Part shown: positions 5,577-8,233 of the stretch, piece after piece
Layout of the letters: each line of letters begins with the position of its first letter
How positions within the stretch are numbered: position 1 is the stretch's first letter
Source of the DNA: Nocardioidaceae bacterium
GTDB lineage: Bacteria > Actinomycetota > Actinomycetes > Propionibacteriales > Nocardioidaceae
Length of the DNA stretch: 8,233 bases
Reading direction: 5' to 3'
Assembly: GCA_013696365.1 (NCBI GenBank)
Contig: JACCYS010000158.1
Coordinates: 1 to 8,233 of the forward strand
Program-made: the position numbers and the translations under genes
Notes under the pieces: model-generated
The model's database searches: none
What the model saw: the letters and a program-made list of their open reading frames with translations, nothing else
What the model was told of the DNA's origin: nothing

Positions 5577-8034
5577 CGCCGACCGTGATGTTGTTGGAGA
5601 ACTCCGACGTGTTGCCGAGGTCGTCGGTTGCGGTGGAGGTAACGACGTCGCCGTTCGACACCTGCCCGGTGACCGCGACCGCGAACGTGCCATCGGGAGC
5701 AGCCTCGGCGGTGCCGACGAGGGTCTTGCCCTCTCCCCAGGCGTCATTGCCTGCATCGGCCTTGAAGATTTCCACGGTGCAACCGCCGCAGACGGTGCCG
5801 GTGACAGCGGTGGTTGTCGCCGCTGTCATCTTCGGATAGTTGAGCTGATCGTTGGCACCACTGTCGCCGTCACCCGGGTCGTTGAGGTTGACCGCCGCCA
5901 CCGGCGCCAGATCGATCCCAAGGCCGACGTTGGAGAAGATGGAGTTCTGGGTGATGGTGTTGTAGTCGTTGTCGACGTTGCCACTGACCGTGATGCCGAC
6001 CGGGTTGTGGGCAATGATGTTGTCGGGGCCTACCATGGTGTTGTTTGCGTGGTTAGTGATCATGATGCCGGTTTTTTCGTTCGACAGCGCAGTTCCGTCT
6101 ACACCGATGCCGATGCGGTTGCGCACAAACCGGTTCTCGTAGGAGTTGTCGACCTTGATCCCGGCCACCTTGTTGGCCCCAACGACGTTGTCGGCGACGA
6201 CGTTGGCCGTGACCTTGTCCTCCATGCGAATGCCAAACATCAGGTTTCCGCTGTAGCTGGTGACGGTGTCGCCGTCCAGCAGCGTCCCGATGTAGTTGCG
6301 GACGACCTCATTGCGGGTGACCCCACGACCATGGGACAGCTCGACGCCTCCCCGTCCGTTGTTGGAGATGACGTTGTCCGCCACCAGCGCGTCAGAGGAG
6401 TTGCCGTTGATGTCGACGCCGTGGTTCTTGTTGCCCAGCTTTCCTCCGGACGGGCTCAAGCCGATGATGTTGTTGCGGATCACCGTGTGATCCGTAGGCT
6501 CGTCGTAGAGCAGGATGCCGATGTAGGCGTTGCCGGACACCACGTTGCGCTGCGCGAGGGTGGTCCCTCCGATCATGGTGCGCGTGGCGCCCTCGGTGAT
6601 CGTGACTCCACCCGACAGGCTGATCCTGGTGCTCGAGAAATAGCTGCCGGCCGCGTTCGTGCCGATGAAGTTGCCCTCCAACGTGTTGCCGACGGCCCCG
6701 AGGCCAAGGATCCGCACCTCCCACTTCGATCCGTAGATCGCCAGGCCACGAAGGACGTTGTTGGACGACGTGATGCTGAAGGCGTCGTACAGATCTTCGC
6801 CGCCACCGCGCACCTCGACCTTGATGGCGGCGTTGCTCTGCGGGTCGGTGGTGTTGGGCGTGGCGCCTGCTTGGGTGTACCCGTCGATGGTCGTCGGACC
6901 GCTGGCGTCGGCGATCGTGGGCAGGCGGCTCTTCAGGGCGATGGTCTTGACACCTGTCCCAGGGATGGCGAAGTGGATGGCGTTGGCGCCCGACTGGGCG
7001 TTCGCTTCCTCGATGGCCGCACGCAGTGTGCAGTCACCCGCCGCCGTCCTGCAGGAACCGTCGGTCCCGCTGGCGTCGGCCGCGTCACCCGTGCTGTTCA
7101 CGACCAACGTGCTGCCCACGACCAACAGAGTCGACTCCGCGGTACTCGCGTCAGCCGTGGCACTCAGCGAAGTGGAGCCCTCACGGGCGCTGGACTCAAC
7201 CGTCGGCGCAAGGTCGGCGGCGGCAGCCACACGCTGTACGTCGGCGACGTCGATGCAGCCGTCACTGTCGACGTCCTCGGCACCGTTGGCCCCGGTTGCG
7301 CACGTAGCCCCCGTTTCACGTGCCAGACGCCATGCCAGGTTGACCTCCATGATGTCGGCGTAGGTGACTTGCCGGTCGCCGGTGAGGTCTTGCACCTTGG
7401 GCGCCCGCGCGGGGTGCACCTTGGGAAGGCGACTTGCCGGCGCCGGAAGCACTCGGTCCGAATCGCCGACCTGGACCGAGAACGCCTTCGGAGCCGCGAC
7501 AGCCAGCGACTCACCGGCGGCGGTGGCCATCTTTGTGATACCGAAGGCCAGCTGTAGGTGACCGGCCACGGAGGGCAGCACGCGGACCGTTCCGAGCTCC
7601 ACGGAGCCGGGCGCCTTCTTGCCCGACCGGCGGCCCTTTGCGGGCTGAACGCAGTTCGACGAGGTGCAGCTGACAAAGCCGAAGGACACGCCGTCCTCGT
7701 GCTCGGCGCCGCCCAGGGCAATCAGACCACGGCCGACGTCGGCAACACCGGTGCCGCTCGACAGCACACCCGCGTACTGTGCGCGATCGGTGTCGAAGCG
7801 CAGCTGGGTCTCGTAGCCGGCGAAGTCCGCCGGCGCGCCACGCAGGCTGAGGCGCAGCTCGACCGCCTGCCCGTCCGGAACCCTCGTCGGCGCCGACACG
7901 ACCAGGCGGGGCTTGCCCCCGCCCGGTGCTGCGGCAGCGGGCGACACCGAGCCATGAAGCGCCGCGGCAGTCGCCAGCATGAGCACCAGGCTCATCGCCA
8001 GACCCGCCCAGCGGACAGTGCAGGTTCGGACCAT
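5572..8034 (-). CDS. Secreted cohesin-like/dockerin-like/CSLREA/right-handed beta-helix protein
   Basis: The 820-residue exported protein has a Sec signal peptide (basic start, hydrophobic core about 9-30, cleavage near 'SPAAAA' at about 36). A cohesin-like beta module follows (about 42-190, with 'YETQLRFD' and 'VELGTVRV'). A dockerin-like EF-hand pair comes next: loop 1 D216/T218/D220/D227 ('DLTGDRQVTYAD') and canonical loop 2 D254/D256/D258-G259/I261/D265 ('DVDSDGCIDVAD'). A CSLREA-like segment follows (about 310-370, 'GDCTLRAAIEEAN'), then a parallel beta-helix (about 415-710) with repeated N-x-I/V turns such as 'NVLRGLAIYG', 'GNTLEGNFIGTN' and 'VIRNNIIG'. An Ig-like module ends at 'DDLGNTSEFSNNI'. 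Beta-helices of this type often bind or cleave polysaccharides; no catalytic residues were identified, so activity is unassigned. ATG 8034 with GGGGG 7 bases upstream was preferred over GTG 8052, whose upstream site is poor. TGA at 5572-5574 cuts off a further domain in another frame. It is probably co-transcribed with the GT26 gene. Confidence 0.9.
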   Translation of the reverse strand: MVRTCTVRWAGLAMSLVLMLATAAALHGSVSPAAAAPGGGKPRLVVSAPTRVPDGQAVELRLSLRGAPADFAGYETQLRFDTDRAQYAGVLSSGTGVADVGRGLIALGGAEHEDGVSFGFVSCTSSNCVQPAKGRRSGKKAPGSVELGTVRVLPSVAGHLQLAFGITKMATAAGESLAVAAPKAFSVQVGDSDRVLPAPASRLPKVHPARAPKVQDLTGDRQVTYADIMEVNLAWRLARETGATCATGANGAEDVDSDGCIDVADVQRVAAAADLAPTVESSAREGSTSLSATADASTAESTLLVVGSTLVVNSTGDAADASGTDGSCRTAAGDCTLRAAIEEANAQSGANAIHFAIPGTGVKTIALKSRLPTIADASGPTTIDGYTQAGATPNTTDPQSNAAIKVEVRGGGEDLYDAFSITSSNNVLRGLAIYGSKWEVRILGLGAVGNTLEGNFIGTNAAGSYFSSTRISLSGGVTITEGATRTMIGGTTLAQRNVVSGNAYIGILLYDEPTDHTVIRNNIIGLSPSGGKLGNKNHGVDINGNSSDALVADNVISNNGRGGVELSHGRGVTRNEVVRNYIGTLLDGDTVTSYSGNLMFGIRMEDKVTANVVADNVVGANKVAGIKVDNSYENRFVRNRIGIGVDGTALSNEKTGIMITNHANNTMVGPDNIIAHNPVGITVSGNVDNDYNTITQNSIFSNVGLGIDLAPVAAVNLNDPGDGDSGANDQLNYPKMTAATTTAVTGTVCGGCTVEIFKADAGNDAWGEGKTLVGTAEAAPDGTFAVAVTGQVSNGDVVTSTATDDLGNTSEFSNNITVGE

Positions 8035-8041
8035 GGTGTAA

Positions 8042-8046
8042 CCCCC
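8042..8046 (-). promoter_or_regulatory. Ribosome binding site supporting the start at 8034
   Basis: A GGGGG run lies 7 bases before ATG 8034 on the minus strand. It is not a perfect AGGAGG, but it is better placed than anything upstream of the alternative in-frame GTG at 8052, and it gives a normal-length signal peptide. Confidence 0.5.
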
Positions 8047-8100
8047 GTTCACCGGTACGCCCGTCCTTTATCGACGGCCCCCCGGTGTTGTGATCTGTGG

Positions 8101-8129
8101 ACTATACGCACCCTGGTGACCATCGACGA
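8101..8129 (-). promoter_or_regulatory. Candidate promoter of the beta-helix / GT26 transcription unit
   Basis: On the minus strand TATAGT (8106-8101) matches five of six positions of the -10 consensus, unusual in such GC-rich DNA. At a 17-base spacer the -35 position reads TCGTCG (8129-8124), only three of six matches, so activation by a regulator or an alternative sigma factor is possible. Transcription would begin near 8094, leaving a leader of about 60 bases. Confidence 0.5.
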
Positions 8130-8186
8130 CGAGCGGTCGGGCACCTCGGTTGTGCCATAAGCCTATCCCCCGTCTGGATCGGGCGC

Positions 8187-8220
8187 CAGGGGTATCTGGC
8201 TAATAGTAGCCACGCCCCTG
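8187..8220. repeat. Nested inverted repeat upstream of the beta-helix gene
   Basis: Outer arms CAGGGG (8187-8192) and CCCCTG (8215-8220) enclose inner arms GGCTA (8198-8202) and TAGCC (8207-8211) around a 4-base loop. As RNA it would be a two-part hairpin with a 5/3 internal loop; as DNA it could be an operator about 60 bases upstream of the candidate -35. It could also be the terminator of a gene beyond the window edge. Confidence 0.5.
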
Positions 8221-8233
8221 ACCATCGGGGCAG

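Noticed and set aside
5568..5582. Programmed +1 frameshift at the end of the beta-helix frame
   Set aside because: The P-site codon at the stop is GAG followed by TGA. Slipping to AGT gives poor re-pairing, and there is no slippery run or evident stimulatory Shine-Dalgarno, so a mutation or sequence error is more likely.
5880..6800. Repetitive pattern suggestive of a repeat array
   Set aside because: The periodicity is the coding signature of beta-helix turns (N-x-I/V-x-x-N), with divergent DNA units; there are no exact repeats with spacers, so it is not CRISPR or a tandem array.
5533..7557. A 674-codon open frame on the plus strand opposite the beta-helix gene
   Set aside because: It is an antisense by-product of strong GC3 bias. 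Its Val/Asp/Gly-rich repeats mirror the beta-helix turns, it has no ribosome binding site, and the minus strand has clear signal peptide, dockerin and CSLREA motifs.
8035..8052. GTG at 8052 as start of the beta-helix protein
   Set aside because: It adds six residues before the signal peptide and has a weaker upstream purine site than ATG 8034. It cannot be wholly excluded.

Overview
The window is about 8.2 kb of high-GC DNA with the codon usage and GTG/ATG starts of an actinomycete. The genus cannot be named from the sequence. The GroEL tail, the 'VTGVHGVME' form of the GT26 glycosyltransferase, and the secreted dockerin/CSLREA/beta-helix protein all fit Actinobacteria.

Layout: (1) 1-1044, plus strand, is the C-terminal two thirds of groEL, cut by the window edge and followed by a strong hairpin terminator. 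(2) 1045-1539 is non-coding and holds that terminator plus a candidate promoter. (3) 1540-2496, plus strand, is an NAD-dependent sugar-nucleotide epimerase that matches GDP-mannose 3,5-epimerase, with every catalytic residue in place. (4) 2497-3050 is a 554-base stretch with no convincing gene. It contains a perfect 14-bp palindrome, a weak hairpin and an unexplained 26-codon reading frame. (5) 3051-3956, plus strand, is a PAPS-dependent sulfotransferase. (6) 4042-4815, minus strand, is a WecG/TagA/CpsF (GT26) glycosyltransferase convergent with the sulfotransferase. (7) 4914-8034, minus strand, is a secreted modular protein: signal peptide, cohesin-like module, dockerin-like EF-hand pair, CSLREA-like segment, right-handed beta-helix, Ig-like module, then a C-terminal beta-sandwich-like domain. 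The last domain lies in another frame after an early TGA, which suggests a one-base frameshift. (8) 8035-8233 is the upstream region of that gene, with a TATAGT -10 box and a nested inverted repeat.

Taken together, the window looks like the junction between a housekeeping chaperonin gene and an accessory extracellular-polysaccharide region. The epimerase would supply GDP-L-galactose (and/or GDP-L-gulose). The GT26 enzyme would add a sugar to a lipid-linked intermediate, the sulfotransferase could sulfate the glycan or another acceptor, and the beta-helix protein could bind or process carbohydrate outside the cell. The individual family calls are well supported; the joint pathway is inference from proximity. 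No tRNA, rRNA, CRISPR array or intact mobile element was seen.
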